This document shows positions 45,338-56,902 of a DNA stretch of 64,000 bases, in pieces. Made by a program: the position numbers and the translations under genes. The stretch's first letter is position 1. Every line of letters begins with the position of its first letter. Under the pieces are notes generated by a model, which saw nothing but the letters and a program-made list of their open reading frames with translations, did not search any database and was not told the origin of the DNA. The stretch covers positions 94,123,850 through 94,187,849 of the forward strand of contig NC_067473.1 in assembly GCF_947179515.1 (NCBI RefSeq). The letters are read 5' to 3'. The DNA is from Apodemus sylvaticus. Its lineage: Eukaryota > Chordata > Mammalia > Rodentia > Muridae.

Positions 45338-46420
45338 ATGGCAAAAGGCAAATGTGGGAACGTTGCTAACAGAAATCAAGGCAATATGGCACCATCCAAA
45401 CCCAATTCTCCCACAACAGCAAGTCACAGATAACCCAACACACCAGGAAAGCAAGATTTGGATTTAAAATCACAGGTCATGATGCTGATGGAGGGCATCA
45501 TGGAGGGCTTCAAGAAGGACATAAATAAATCCCTTATAGAAATACAAGAGAACACAAGTAAACCGTGAGAAGCACTTGAAGAACTAAGGGAAAACACAAC
45601 AAAACAGGTGAAGGAATTAAACAAAGCCACCCAGGATCTAAAGAAGGAGGTAGAAACAATAACAAAATCACAAAGGGAGACAACTTGGGACATAGAAAAC
45701 CCAGGAAAGAAGTCAGGAGTCATGGATCCAAGCATCAACAACAGAATATAAGAGATAGAAGAGAGAATCTCAGATGCAGAAGATACCGTAGAAAGCATTG
45801 ATACAATTGTCAAAGAAAATGAAAAATGCAAAAAGCTGACTTAAAATATCCAAGAAATCCAGGACAAAATGAGAAGACCAAAGCTAAGAATTATAGGCAT
45901 AGAAGAGAGTGAATATCTTCAACTAAAAGGGCCAGTAAATGTCTTCCACAAAATTATAGAAGAAAACTTCCCTAACCTAAAGAAAGAGATACCCATGAAC
46001 ATATAAGAAGCCTACAGAACTCCAAATAGACTTGACCAGAAAAGAAATTCATCCTGTCATATAATAATTAAAACACCAAAATGTACTAAACAAAGAAAGA
46101 ATATTAAAAGCAGTGATGGAAAAAGTCAAGTAACACATAAAGGTAGACCTATCAGAATTACACAGGATTTCTCACCAGAGACTATGAAAGCCAGAAGAGC
46201 CTGGGCAGACATCATTCAGAACCTAAAGGAACACAAACGCTAACCCAAACTGCTATATCCAGCAAATCTCTCAGTTACCATAAATGGAGAAACCAAGGTT
46301 TTCCATGACAAAAACAAATTTACACAGTATCTTTCCACGAATCCAGCCCTTCAAAGGATAATGGATGGAAAACAACAACAAAGAGAGGGAAACTACACAC
46401 AAGAAAAAGCAAGAAAGTAA
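45338..46420 (+). pseudogene. LINE-1 ORF1 remnant
   Basis: Starts MAKGKCGNVANRNQGNM. A stop in the coiled coil (AAACCGTGAGAAG at about 45,561) and others follow. RRM and C-terminal pieces remain (KLRIIGIEES-like; DYTRISHQ region). Coiled-coil, RRM and C-terminal order matches the other ORF1 copies. Confidence 0.82.
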
Positions 46421-46459
46421 TCTCCTTTCAACAAACCCAAAAGAAGATAATCACACAAA

Positions 46460-49400
46460 CATGAAAGTTACATCAAAAACAGCAGAAGCAACAATCACTA
46501 TTCCTTAATATATCTTAACATCAATGGACTCAATTCCCCAATAGAAAGACATAGACTAACAAACTGGATTTGTAAACAAGACCCAACATTTTGCTGCTTA
46601 CAGGAAATGCATCTCAGTGTCAAAGACAAACACTACCTAAGAGTAAAAGGCTGGAAAACAGTACTCCAAGCAAATGGTCCCAGGAAACATGCCGGAGTAG
46701 CCATTCTAATATCAGATAAAATAGACTTTCAACCAAAAGTCATCAAAAAAGATACAGAAGGCCACTTTATATTCATCAAAGGAAAAATCTACCAGGAAGA
46801 ATTCTCAATTTTGAACATCTATGCCCCAAATACAAGGGTGCCTGCATTCATAAGGGAAACCTTGCTAAAGCTTAAAGCATACATTGCACCCTACACAACA
46901 ATTGTGGGGGACTTAAACACCCCACTCTCTTCAATGCACAGATCAGGGAAACACAAACTAAACAGAGTCATAGTGAAACTAACAGAAGTTTTGGACCAAA
47001 TGGACTTAATAGATATCTATAGAACATTTCATTCTAAATCAAAAGGATATACCTTCTCAGCACCTCATGGTACCTTCTCAAAAATTGACCATATAATTGG
47101 TCACAAAACAGACTTCAACAGATGTAAGACGATTGAACTAATTCCAAGTCTCCTTTCACATCACTATGGAATAAGGGTCGTTTTCAATAGCAACAAAACA
47201 ACAAAAAGCCCACATACACTTGGAAGCTGAACAATTCTCTTGTCAATGATACCTTGGTCAAGGAAGAAATAAGGAAAGAAATCAAAGACTTTTTAGAACT
47301 TAATGAAAATGAAGGCACAACATACCCAAATTTGTGGGACACAATGAAAGCAGTGCTAAAAGGAAAACTAATAGCTCTGAGTGCCTACAAAAAGAAGCTG
47401 GAGAGAGCATACACTAGAAGTTTAACAGAATATCTGAAAGCTTCATAACAAAAAGAAGCTGATACACCCAAGAGGAATAGAAGGCAGGAAATCATGAAAC
47501 TCAGGGCTGAAATCAACCTAGTTGAAACAAAAGAACTATACAAAGAATCAACAAAAGTAGGAGTTGGTTCTTTGAGAAAATCAACAAGATAGATAAACCT
47601 TAGGCAGACTAACCAGAGGGCACAGAGACAGTACCCAAATTAACAAAATCAGAAATGAAAAGAGAGATAGAACAACAGAAACCAAGGAAATTCAAAAAAT
47701 CATCATATCCTACTACAAAAGCCTATACAGAACAAACTGGAATATCTGGAAGAAATGGACAATTTCCTAGACAGATACAAATTACCAAAATTTAATCAGC
47801 ATCAGATAGACCATCTAAACGGACCCATAACCCCTAAAGAAATAGAAGTGTTCATTGACAGTCTCCCAACCAAAGAAAGCACAGGACAAGATGGATTTAG
47901 AGCAGAATTTTATCAGACATTCAAAGGAGACCTAATGCCAATACTCTTCAAACTATTCCACAAAAGAGAGACAGAAAGAACATTACCCAACCTCTTCTAT
48001 GAAGGCACAATTTTGCTGATACCAAAACCACAGAAAGATCCAACCAAAAAAGAGAAACTTAGACCAACTTCCCTTATGAATATTGATGCAAAAATACTCA
48101 ATAAAATTCTTGCCAACCGAATCCAAGAACACATAAAAACAATCATTCACTGTGATCAAGTGGGCTTTATCCCAGAGATGCAGGGATGGTTCAATATATG
48201 GAAATCCATCAATGCAATCCAATACACAATCAAATTCAAAGAAAAAAACCACATGATCACTTCATTAGATGCTGAAAAAGCATTTGACAAAATTCAGCAT
48301 CCTTTCAAGTTAAATATGTTGGAAAAAACAGGAATTCAAGGCCCATACCTAAGCATAATAAAAGCAATATACAGCAAACCAGTAGCCAACATCAAACTAA
48401 ATGGAGAGAAACTTGAATCAATCCCACAAAAATCAGAGACTAGACAAGGTTGCTGTCTCTCTCCATATTTATTCAATATAGTACACAAGGAGGTCAAAGG
48501 GATACATTGGAAAGGAAGAAGTCAAGCTATCACTATTTGCAGATTATATGATAGTATACTTAAGCGGCCCAAAAACCTCCACCAGAGAACTCCTACAGCT
48601 GATAAACAACTTCGGCAAGGTGGCTGGTTATAAAATTAACTCAAGCAAATCAGTAGCCTTTCTATACTCAAAGGATAAACAGGCTGAGGAAGAAATTAGG
48701 GAAATGACACCCTTCACAATAGCCACAAACAATATAAAGTATCTTGTTGTGACTCTAACCAAACAAGTGAAAGATCTGTATGACAGGAACTTCAAGTTTT
48801 TGAAGAAAGAAATCAAAGAAGACCTCAGAAGATGGAAAAATCTTCTTTGCTCTTGGATTGGCAGGATTAATATAATAAAAATGGCCATCTTGCCAAAAGT
48901 GATCTACAGATTCAATGCAATCCCCATCAAAATCCCAACTCAATTCTTCATAGACTTAGAAAGATCATTTCTCAAATTCATCTGGCATAGCAAAAAACTC
49001 AGGATAGCTAAAACTATTCTCAACAGTAAAAGAACTTCTTGGGGAATCAGTATTCCTGACCTCAAGCAGTACTACAGAGCAATAGTGTTAAAAACTGCAT
49101 GGTATTGATACAGTGACAGGCAAGTAGGTCAATGGAATAGAATTGAAGATCCGGAAATGGACCCACAGAATTATGGTCACTTGATCTTTGATAAAGGAGC
49201 TACAACCATCCAGTGGAAAAAAGATAGCCTCTTCAACAAATTGTGCTGGTTCAACTGGAGGTCAGCATGCAAAAGAATGCAAATTGATCCCTTCTTATCT
49301 CCTTGTACAAAGCTCAACGCCAAGTGGATCAAGAACCTCCATATAAAACCAGACACACTGAAACTAAAAGAAAAGAAACTGGGGAAGATCTTTGAGGACC

Positions 49401-50273
49401 TGGGCACAGGGGATAATTTCCTTAACAGAACACCAATAGCTTATGCTCTAAGATCAAGAATTGACAAATGGGATCTCTAAAACTACAAAGTTTCTGTAAT
49501 GTAAAGGACATTGTCACAAGGACAAAATGGCAACCAACAAACTGGGAAAAGTTCTGTACCAACACCACATGTGGCAGAGGGCTTATATCCAAGGTATACA
49601 AAGAACTCAAGAAGGTAGACTCCAAAGAGCCAAATAACCCCCTTAAAAATGGGTTACAGAGCTAAACAAAGAATTTTCACCTGAGGAATATCAAATGGCT
49701 GAGAAGCACCTAAAGAAATGTTCAACATTCTTAGTCATCAGGGAAATGCAAATCAAAACAACCCTGAGATTTCACCTCACACCAGTCACAATGGCTAGTA
49801 TCAAAAAGTCAGGAGAAAACAGGTGCTGGAGAGGGTGTGGAGAAAGAGGAACACTCCTCCACTGCTGGTATGGTTGCAAGCTGGTACTACCACTCTGGAA
49901 GTCAGTTTGGCGGTTCCTCAGAAAACTGGGAATGATACTTCCAGAGGACCCTGCTATACCACTCCTAGGCATATACCCAGAAGATTCACTAGCATGTAAT
50001 AAGGATACATGCCCCACTATGTTCATAGCAGCCCTATTTATAATAGACAGAATCTGGAAAAAAATCCAGATGACACTCAAGGGAGGAAATGTATCAATGG
50101 ATATAGAAAATATGATATATATATACATAATGGAGTACTATTCAGCCATTAGAAATAATGAATTCATGAAATTCTTAGACAAATGGATGGAACTGGAGCA
50201 CATCATCCTAAGTGAGGTATCCCAGTCTCAAAAGAAGACTCATGGTATGCATTCAATGATTAATGGATATTAG
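46460..50273 (+). pseudogene. LINE-1 ORF2, broken
   Basis: Endonuclease open at 46,607-47,230 (IDKIDFQPKV-like, VGDLNTPLSS with N kept, KIDHIIGH). RT N-terminus open at 47,755-48,633. The RT catalytic box reads FADY (TTTGCAGATTAT at 48,536-48,547), with about 40 bases lost just before it. Further open parts: 48,548-49,108, 49,157-49,480 and 49,695-50,273, the last with the cysteine-rich C-terminus. A 24-base insertion-like disturbance lies near 50,070-50,110. Confidence 0.88.
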
Positions 50274-50574
50274 CTTAGAAGCTTAGAATAGCCAAGACAC
50301 AATGGACATATCAAATGATGCCCAAGAAGAAAGAAGAAGTGGACCCTGGTCCTGGAAAAGCTCAGTGCAGCAGTGCTGGGGAAAACCAGGACAGGGATGT
50401 GGGAAGGGGTGGATTGGGGAACAGGGGAGGGAAAAGGGCTTATGGTATTTTTGGGCAGGGGTATCCAGGAAAGGGAAAATCACTTGAAATGTAAATAAAG
50501 AATATGTCAAATTAAAAATAAATAAAAAAAAATAGATCTTTATAATCTTGTTTTAGAAGAAAGCATATTTTTTC

Positions 50575-50730
50575 TTTTTTGGGGGTATTGTTTTTTTATC
50601 AGATATTTTCTTCATTTACATTTTAAATGTTATCCCCTTTCCTGGTTTCCTTTCTGAAAACACACTATCCCATCAGTCTCTCCCCCTGCTCACAAACCCA
50701 CCCACTCCCTCTCCCCTGTCCGGTTATTTT
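50575..50730 (-). mobile_element. Short LINE-1 3'UTR end (minus strand)
   Basis: T-rich start, then CATTTACATTTTAAATGTTA and a C/T-rich 3'UTR complement up to about 50,730. It sits between the full-length L1 and the resumed spacer. The homologous place in copy A (about 17,500) lacks it. Confidence 0.75.
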
Positions 50731-51756
50731 TAGTAATTACTTCTCATTTTCCTTTTCAAATCCTAAATTTAGCATATAAAAATACAAATCTATAGTAAAA
50801 TGAAAATACTCTGTGTGAATGCAGTTCTCACTAGTTCCATTACACCCTACTTCCCTGCGACATGTCCTCTTCTCCCAGAATGTTGTGTTGTAGTTCAATG
50901 ATTTCCAATAGATTATGTAAATTTGGAAACACCAGCTGAAAGTGGAAGTGCTAACAGAGATATTTAGGATGCAGACTTGTGAGAATAATAAAGAGTTCAC
51001 ACTTTTGCCTTATTGTAGATTATGTGTGTCTTATCTTTTAAAAATGGATTTAAATATTTTAAAATTAAAAACTCATGTCAATTGTTCCAAAGGAAGATTT
51101 CAGTAAAATACCCATTATTAGATACTGTAGCATGATTCAGGAACTGCTTGTTATTCTCTGCATGTTTGGAAGAACGTAAGTATCAGAATAATTATGTTGC
51201 AAGTGTTCTCTAAACAATGAAACATGAAGAGAGGAAGAATTGACTCATAAGCTCACCCTACTACTATGTTTCTCTTAAAAATAAAATTATTAAATTGTTG
51301 TATGACAGAGCCATGATAATCACTTGTTAGATACATGAAGTAGAAATTATTTTATTATTAATACACTGTTATTTGCTACTTCCTTTCCTCCCTATCCTTC
51401 TTACTTTCAATTCTGTTAACTTCACCACAGTGGGATATTCCAGTAGCCAACACAAAAACATAAAGAACATCTTCAAGAATTTAACAGACAGTTTATTCTG
51501 TATCCAAGGACTTTGATTTGGAACACAGATTTAGGTTACCTCTATTTCCATGTTCCTACATAGTAACAGTCTTGTGAACTTTTTGTAGTAAGAGAACAAA
51601 GAACATCATGAGCTGAGGCATTTTAAATGTATTGGTGGAAACATTAAAAGAAGTATTAAACTAAAGTGGGGGAAATCTTTCTAGGCCTCAGATGCTGGTA
51701 GTATTAGTCTTGTGACTGCTGGTAATTTATGGTCTCTCAATTTACTTGTTAGTCAC
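50731..51756. other. Kappa-locus spacer, copy B (right part)
   Basis: 50,735-51,045 matches 17,505-17,835, 51,047-51,310 matches 19,790-20,050, and 51,183-51,689 matches 28,926-29,440. At 51,045-51,060 the sequence GGATTTAAATATTTT is uninterrupted, the pre-insertion state of the L1 at 17,848-19,783. No gene. Confidence 0.85.
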
Positions 51757-54700
51757 AAGGACAAATATAAGAAGATCGAACTAATCCCATGCCTCCTATC
51801 AGATCACTATGGAGTAAAAGTGATCTTCAATAGCAACAAAAACAACAGAAAACCCACATACACGTTGAAACTGAACAATATTCTACTCAATGATACCTTG
51901 GTCAAGGAAGAAATAAAGAAAGAAATTAAAGACTTTTTAGAACACAATGAAAATGAAAACACAACATACCCAAATCTATGGGACACAATGAAAGCAGTGC
52001 TAAGAGGAAAACTCATAGCCCTGAGTGCCTCCAAAAAGAAAATAGAGAGAGCATACATTACCAGCTTAATGACACACCTGAAAGCCCTGGAACAAAAAGA
52101 AGCTATTTCACCCAGGAGGCATAGAAGGCAGGAAATCATCAAACTCAAGGCCGAAATCAATCAAGTAGAAACAAAGAGAACCATACAAAAAATCAACAAA
52201 ACCAGGATCTGGTTCTTTGAGAAAATCAACAAGATAGATAAACCCTTAGCCAGACTGACCAAAGGGCACAGAGAAAGTATCCAAATTAACAAACTTAGAA
52301 ATGAAAAGGGAGATATAACAACGGAAACTGAGGAAATCCAAAAAATCATCAGATCCTACTACAAGAGACTGTACTCAACACAACTGGAGAATCTGGAGGA
52401 AATGGACAATTTCCTTGACAGATACCAAATACCAAAATTAAATCAGGACCAACTAGACCATCTAAACAGTCCCATAATGCCTAAAGAAATAGAAGGAGTC
52501 ATAGAAAGTCTTCCAACCAAAAAGAGCACAGGATCAGATGGTTTCAGTGCAGAATTCTATCAGACCTTCAAAGAAGAGTTAACACCAATACTCTTCAAAC
52601 TATTCCACAAAATAGAAACAGAAGGAATACTACCCAATTCCTTTTACGAAGCCACAATTACGCTGATACCAAAGCCACACAAAGATCCAACAATGAAAGA
52701 GAACTTCAGACCAATTTCCCTTATGAACATCGATGCAAAAATACTCAATAAAATTCTTGCCAACCGAATCCAAGAACACATCAAAACGATCATCCACCAT
52801 GATCAAGTAGGCTTTATCCCGGGAATGCAGGGTTGGTTCAATATACGGAAATCCATCAATGCAATCCACTACATAAATAAACTCAAAGAACAAAACCACA
52901 TGGTCATTTCATTGGATGCTGAAAAAGCATTTGACAAAATTCAGCATCCTTTCATGCTTAAAGTCTTGGAGAGAACAGGAATTCAAGGCCCATACCTAAA
53001 CATAGTAAAAGCAATATATAGCAAACCGGTAGCCAGCATCAAACTAAATGGAAAGAAACTTGAAGCAATCCCACTGAAATCAGGGACCAGACAAGGCTGC
53101 CCCCTTTCTCCTTATCTTTTCAATATTGTACTTGAGGTACTAGCTCGGGCAATTCGACAACATAAGGAGGTCAAAGGGATACAAATTGGAAAGGAAGAAG
53201 TCAAACTATCATTATTTGCAGACGACATGATCGTCTACCTAAGTGACCCAAAGAACTCCACTAGAGAGCTCCTACAGCTGATAAACAACTTCAGCAAAGT
53301 GGCAGGTTATAAAATCAACACAAGCAAATCAGTGGCCTTCCTATACTCAAAGGATAAGCAGGCTGAGAAAGAAATTAGGGAAATGACCCCCTTCACAATA
53401 GTCACAAACAGTATAAAGTATCTTGGGGTGACTCTTACCAAACATATGAAAGATCTGTATGTCAAGAACTTCAAGACTCTGAAGAAGGAAATGGAAGAAG
53501 ACCTCAAAAAATGGGAAAACCTCCCATGCTCATGGATCGGTAGAATCAATATAGTTAAAATGGCCATTTTACCAAAAGCAATATACAGATTCAATGCAAT
53601 ACCCATCAAAATCCCAACTCAATTCTTCACAGAGTTAGAAAGAGCAATTATCAAATTCATCTGGAACAACAAAAAACCCAGGATAGCTAAAACTATTCTC
53701 AGCAACAAAAGAAAATCTGGGGGAATCAGTATCCCTGACCTCAAGCAATACTACAGAGCAATAGTTTTAAAAACTGCATGGTATTGGTACAGTGACAGGC
53801 AGGAGGATCAATGGAACAGGATTGAAGATCCAGAAATGAACCCACACACCTATGGCCACTTGATCCTGGACAAAGAGGCTGAAAACATCCAATGGAAAAA
53901 AGATAGCCTTTTCAACAAATGGTGTTGGTTCAACTGGAGGTCAGCATGCAGAAGAATGCAAATTGATCCATCCTTGTCTCCTTGTACTAAGCTCAAATCC
54001 AAATGGATCAAGGACCTCCACATAAAGCCAGACACTCTGAAGCTAATAGAAAAGAAACTGGGGAAGACCCTTGAGGACATTGGTACAGGGAGAAAGTTTC
54101 TGAACAGAACACCAATAGCGTATGCTCTAAGAGCAAGAATTGACAAATGGGACCTCATAAAATTACAAAGTTTCTGTAAGGCAAAGCACACCATCAAGAG
54201 GACAAATCGGCAACCAACAAATTGGGAAAAGATCTTCATCAATCCTACATCAGATAGAGGGCTAATATCCAATATATATAAAGAACTCAAGAAGTTAGAC
54301 TCCAGAAAACCAAACAACCCTATTAAAAAATGGGGTACAGAGTTAAACAAAGAATTCTCACCTGAAGAACTTCGGATAGCGGAGAAGCATCTTAAAAAAT
54401 GCTCAACTTCATTAGTCATTAGGGAAATGCAAATCAAAACAACCCTGAGATTTCATCTTACACCAGTCAGAATGGCTAAGATTAAAAATTCAGGAGACAG
54501 CAGATGTTGGAGAGGGTGTGGAGAAAGAGGAACACTCCTCCACTGCTGGTGGGGTTGCAAATTGGTACAACCACTCTGGAAATCAGTCTGGCGGTTCCTC
54601 AGAAAACTGGGCACCTCACTTCCAGAAGATCCTGCTATACCACTCCTGGGCATATACCCAGAGGATTCCCCACCATGTAATAAGGATACATGCTCTACTA

Positions 54701-54942
54701 TGTTCATAGCAGCCCTATTTATAATTGCCAGATGCTGGAAAGAACCCAGGTATCCCTCAACAGAAGAGTGGATGCAAAAAATGTGGTATATCTACACAAT
54801 GGAGTACTATTCAGCCATTAGAAACAATGAATTCATGAAATTCTTAGGCAAATGGATGGAGCTAGAGAACATCATACTAAGTGAGGTAACCCAGACTCAA
54901 AAGGTGACTCATGGTATGCACTCACTAATAAGTGGATATTAA
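51712..54942 (+). CDS. LINE-1 ORF2, 5'-truncated, open for 1,076 codons
   Basis: Reverse transcriptase/endonuclease of L1, N-terminally truncated. The first 15 or so codons (MTAGNLWSLNLLVSH) come from kappa spacer and run in frame into L1 by chance. L1 part: end of the endonuclease with the catalytic SDH (residues 30-32), linker, RT with GSDGFSAEFYQ, TRQGCPLSPYLF and catalytic FADD (about residues 502-505), then the C-terminal domain with CWRGCGERG...HCWWGC (about residues 931-950) and the usual GY-stop end. Full family ORF2 is about 1,300 residues, so about 240 are missing, including the endonuclease active-site N-terminus. It is dead as an autonomous element; an RT-competent product cannot be excluded from sequence, but no promoter is present. 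Confidence 0.9.
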   Translation: MTAGNLWSLNLLVSHKDKYKKIELIPCLLSDHYGVKVIFNSNKNNRKPTYTLKLNNILLNDTLVKEEIKKEIKDFLEHNENENTTYPNLWDTMKAVLRGKLIALSASKKKIERAYITSLMTHLKALEQKEAISPRRHRRQEIIKLKAEINQVETKRTIQKINKTRIWFFEKINKIDKPLARLTKGHRESIQINKLRNEKGDITTETEEIQKIIRSYYKRLYSTQLENLEEMDNFLDRYQIPKLNQDQLDHLNSPIMPKEIEGVIESLPTKKSTGSDGFSAEFYQTFKEELTPILFKLFHKIETEGILPNSFYEATITLIPKPHKDPTMKENFRPISLMNIDAKILNKILANRIQEHIKTIIHHDQVGFIPGMQGWFNIRKSINAIHYINKLKEQNHMVISLDAEKAFDKIQHPFMLKVLERTGIQGPYLNIVKAIYSKPVASIKLNGKKLEAIPLKSGTRQGCPLSPYLFNIVLEVLARAIRQHKEVKGIQIGKEEVKLSLFADDMIVYLSDPKNSTRELLQLINNFSKVAGYKINTSKSVAFLYSKDKQAEKEIREMTPFTIVTNSIKYLGVTLTKHMKDLYVKNFKTLKKEMEEDLKKWENLPCSWIGRINIVKMAILPKAIYRFNAIPIKIPTQFFTELERAIIKFIWNNKKPRIAKTILSNKRKSGGISIPDLKQYYRAIVLKTAWYWYSDRQEDQWNRIEDPEMNPHTYGHLILDKEAENIQWKKDSLFNKWCWFNWRSACRRMQIDPSLSPCTKLKSKWIKDLHIKPDTLKLIEKKLGKTLEDIGTGRKFLNRTPIAYALRARIDKWDLIKLQSFCKAKHTIKRTNRQPTNWEKIFINPTSDRGLISNIYKELKKLDSRKPNNPIKKWGTELNKEFSPEELRIAEKHLKKCSTSLVIREMQIKTTLRFHLTPVRMAKIKNSGDSRCWRGCGERGTLLHCWWGCKLVQPLWKSVWRFLRKLGTSLPEDPAIPLLGIYPEDSPPCNKDTCSTMFIAALFIIARCWKEPRYPSTEEWMQKMWYIYTMEYYSAIRNNEFMKFLGKWMELENIILSEVTQTQKVTHGMHSLISGY

Positions 54943-55196
54943 CCTAGAAAACTGGAATACCCAAAACATAATCCACACATCAAATGAGGTACAAGAAGAA
55001 AGGAGGAGTGGCCCCTGGTTCTGGAAAGACTCAGTGAAGCAGTATTCGACACAACCAGAACGGGGAAGTGGGAAGGGGTGGGTGGGAGGACAGGGGGAGA
55101 GAAGGGGGCTTACGGGACTTTCAGGGAATGGGGGGGCTAGAAAAGGGGAAATCATTTGAAATGGAAATAAATTATATCGAATAAAAAAAATTAAAA
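51757..55196 (+). mobile_element. Very young 5'-truncated LINE-1
   Basis: Starts inside the endonuclease codons (KYKKIELIPC) and runs to a complete 3'UTR (54,943-55,175) with a short A-rich tail. More than 3 kb of ORF2 without a stop indicates recent insertion. Shares derived residues (GTSLPEDP, EEWMQKMW) with the element at 61,540-64,000. No clear TSD found. Confidence 0.93.
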
Positions 55197-55318
55197 ATAA
55201 AAACAACAAAGTGCCTCTGTGTTTGTTTCTGTTTGCCACAGCCAAATCCTTGCCCACCTAGACTTTGAGAACCCTCATCCAAGGGACCCCCCCATACCTG
55301 GTTGGGGTGGTCTGTGGC
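55197..55318. other. Short spacer, origin unclear
   Basis: Less AT-rich sequence (GCCACAGCCAAATCCTTGCC region) between the young L1 tail and an old L1 remnant. Not recognised. Confidence 0.4.
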
Positions 55319-55502
55319 AGATATTATTTCTCTATTGGATGTGGTGTAGATGAAAATCATTCCCCAATATTTAGGCTTCTGTCTTCTGTCTTATTGATGG
55401 TGTCCTTTTCTTTATAGAAGCTTTTAAGTTTAATAAGGTCACATTTATTAATTGTTGATATTAGTGCCTGCCTATGCTATAGGTGTATTTATTTATTTGC
55501 TT
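55319..55502 (-). mobile_element. Ancient LINE-1 ORF2 remnant, left piece
   Basis: Minus-strand ORF2 C-terminal sequence, strongly diverged (TTATTGATGGTGTCCTTTTC aligns with the TTGACAGTGTCCTTTGCC block of the younger copies). It continues at 55,916-56,150 after the insertion between them. Confidence 0.75.
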
Positions 55503-55503
55503 T

Positions 55504-55583
<80 letters not shown>

Positions 55584-55713
55584 TCCTTCCTTCCTTCCTT
55601 CCTTCCTTCCTTCTTTCTTTCTTTCTTTCTTTCTTTTTTCTTTCTTTCTTTCTTTCTTCTTCCTTCCTTCCTTCCTTCCTTCCTTCCTTCCTTCCTTCCT
55701 TCCTTCCTTCCTT

Positions 55714-55767
<54 letters not shown>

Positions 55768-55769
55768 CC
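55503..55769. repeat. Large pyrimidine microsatellite (CTTT)n/(CCTT)n/(CT)n
   Basis: About 267 bases of blocks CTTT, CCTT, CTTT, CCTT, CT, CTTT. It lies exactly where the poly(A) tail of the following minus-strand L1 end would be, so it probably grew from that tail. Confidence 0.97.
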
Positions 55770-55915
55770 TATATTCTTTGTTTACATTGCAAATGATTTT
55801 TCCTTTCCCGTTCCCCCCTTCCCCTCAGTCCCATAAACCCTCTTCTCTCGGCCAGTTCCCCAATAGGCAGTTACCTCCTGTGCTGATGTATTCAGTCAAT
55901 GCCCTACTTTCTCTC
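55770..55915 (-). mobile_element. LINE-1 3'UTR end (minus strand)
   Basis: CTATATTCTTTGTTTACATT followed by the C-rich complement of an L1 3'UTR. Inserted into the ancient L1 remnant. Confidence 0.8.
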
Positions 55916-56150
55916 CCTGTCAGGTTCAGTGTGTCTGGACTTATATTGTGTTCTTTCTCCTTGTGAACTTTAGTTTTGTTCAGAGTAATAAATATAGATC
56001 TATTTACATTCTTCTACATACAGATATCAAATTAGATAAGCACAATTTTTTGAATGTGCTTCCAATAGTGTAATTTTGGTAACTTAGCAAAACCTGGGGT
56101 ATTTATGCATTTGTGTCTGGGTCTGTACCCATTTGTTGAGATTACAGCCA
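55916..56150 (-). mobile_element. Ancient LINE-1 ORF2 remnant, right piece
   Basis: Continues the minus-strand ORF2 of 55,319-55,502 (GTTCAGTGTGTCTGGACTTA, matching the codons for KPDTLK upstream in L1). Highly diverged. Confidence 0.72.
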
Positions 56151-56589
56151 AAGACTGACTCTACTGAATAGCTGTGATCCACCATCATAGTCCCTAATTG
56201 TCATCTCCAAATAAAGCCCAGGAAATTTAGAGTTACAAAAAATTTATTACTCTGTGTTTTTAAGAGAGTGTATCTAGTTTTTGTTCACATAGATGAGTCC
56301 TTTATTAACTTGTATTCCATTGTTTCATATATCTAACACAGAAATCTAAGTGGGGAAAAGATTCTTATTCAAAGGCAGAAGAATGCAACATAATTTAATT
56401 TAATTTAATTTTCATTATTGAGGAAAACTATAAATGGGAATAGGACTCCTATGATGTAATAAATGAAAATGTGAAACTTTTCATGTTTCTTTTTTTTTCT
56501 ATCCTCCCCAAAGATCCTTTCTTCTAAGAAACCTTCCTTACTTATTATGTATAGGAAGCAAGGGATAACTCTGGGTGTAGTCAGATAGC
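56151..56589. other. Spacer without recognisable gene
   Basis: AT-rich. A short TTTAA run is at 56,393-56,412. No gene seen. Confidence 0.45.
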
Positions 56590-56810
56590 TTTTTATTGTG
56601 ATAAAATATTGTTTTCTATTATGATAAAAACCATAATCCAAAGCAACTTGAAGGGAAAAGGAGGTGAGTTCATATTTCTACCTCACACGAAGGAAACAAA
56701 GGGTAGGACCTCCAGCTGGACAGGTTTTAGGAGGCAGGAACTGAAGCAGAGGCTGTCAAGATTGTTGCTTATTGGCTTTCTCTCCATGGTTTTCTCTGCC
56801 CAATTTCTTT
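56590..56810 (+). mobile_element. Diverged medium-reiteration repeat, same family as 4,561-4,974
   Basis: AGGCAGGAACTGAAGCAGAG and TTGCTTATTGGCTTTCTCTC parallel the AGGAAACAGGAGCTGATGCA and TTACTGGCTTGCTTCCCCTG parts of the earlier copy. Confidence 0.6.
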
Positions 56811-56844
56811 TTTTCTTTTCATTTTAATTAATTAACTAACTAAC

Positions 56845-56899
<55 letters not shown>

Positions 56900-56902
56900 T
56901 TC
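56845..56902. repeat. (TTTA)n microsatellite
   Basis: About 14 perfect ATTT units. Confidence 0.97.

Larger units (their letters stand above)
44804..50527 (+). mobile_element. Old full-length LINE-1 (plus strand), about 5.7 kb
   Basis: 5'UTR (44,804-45,337), ORF1 (45,338-46,420), ORF2 (46,460-50,273), 3'UTR and A-rich tail. Probable diverged TSD: AAAAATAGAGTTTT at 44,790-44,803 and AAAAATAGATCTTT at 50,528-50,541. Homologous spacer copy A (near 17,440-17,460) carries no L1 at the matching place. Confidence 0.9.

Noticed and set aside
55452..55836. Open frames of F/S/L and P/S residues over the pyrimidine tract
   Set aside because: Low-complexity translation of a CTTT/CCTT microsatellite.
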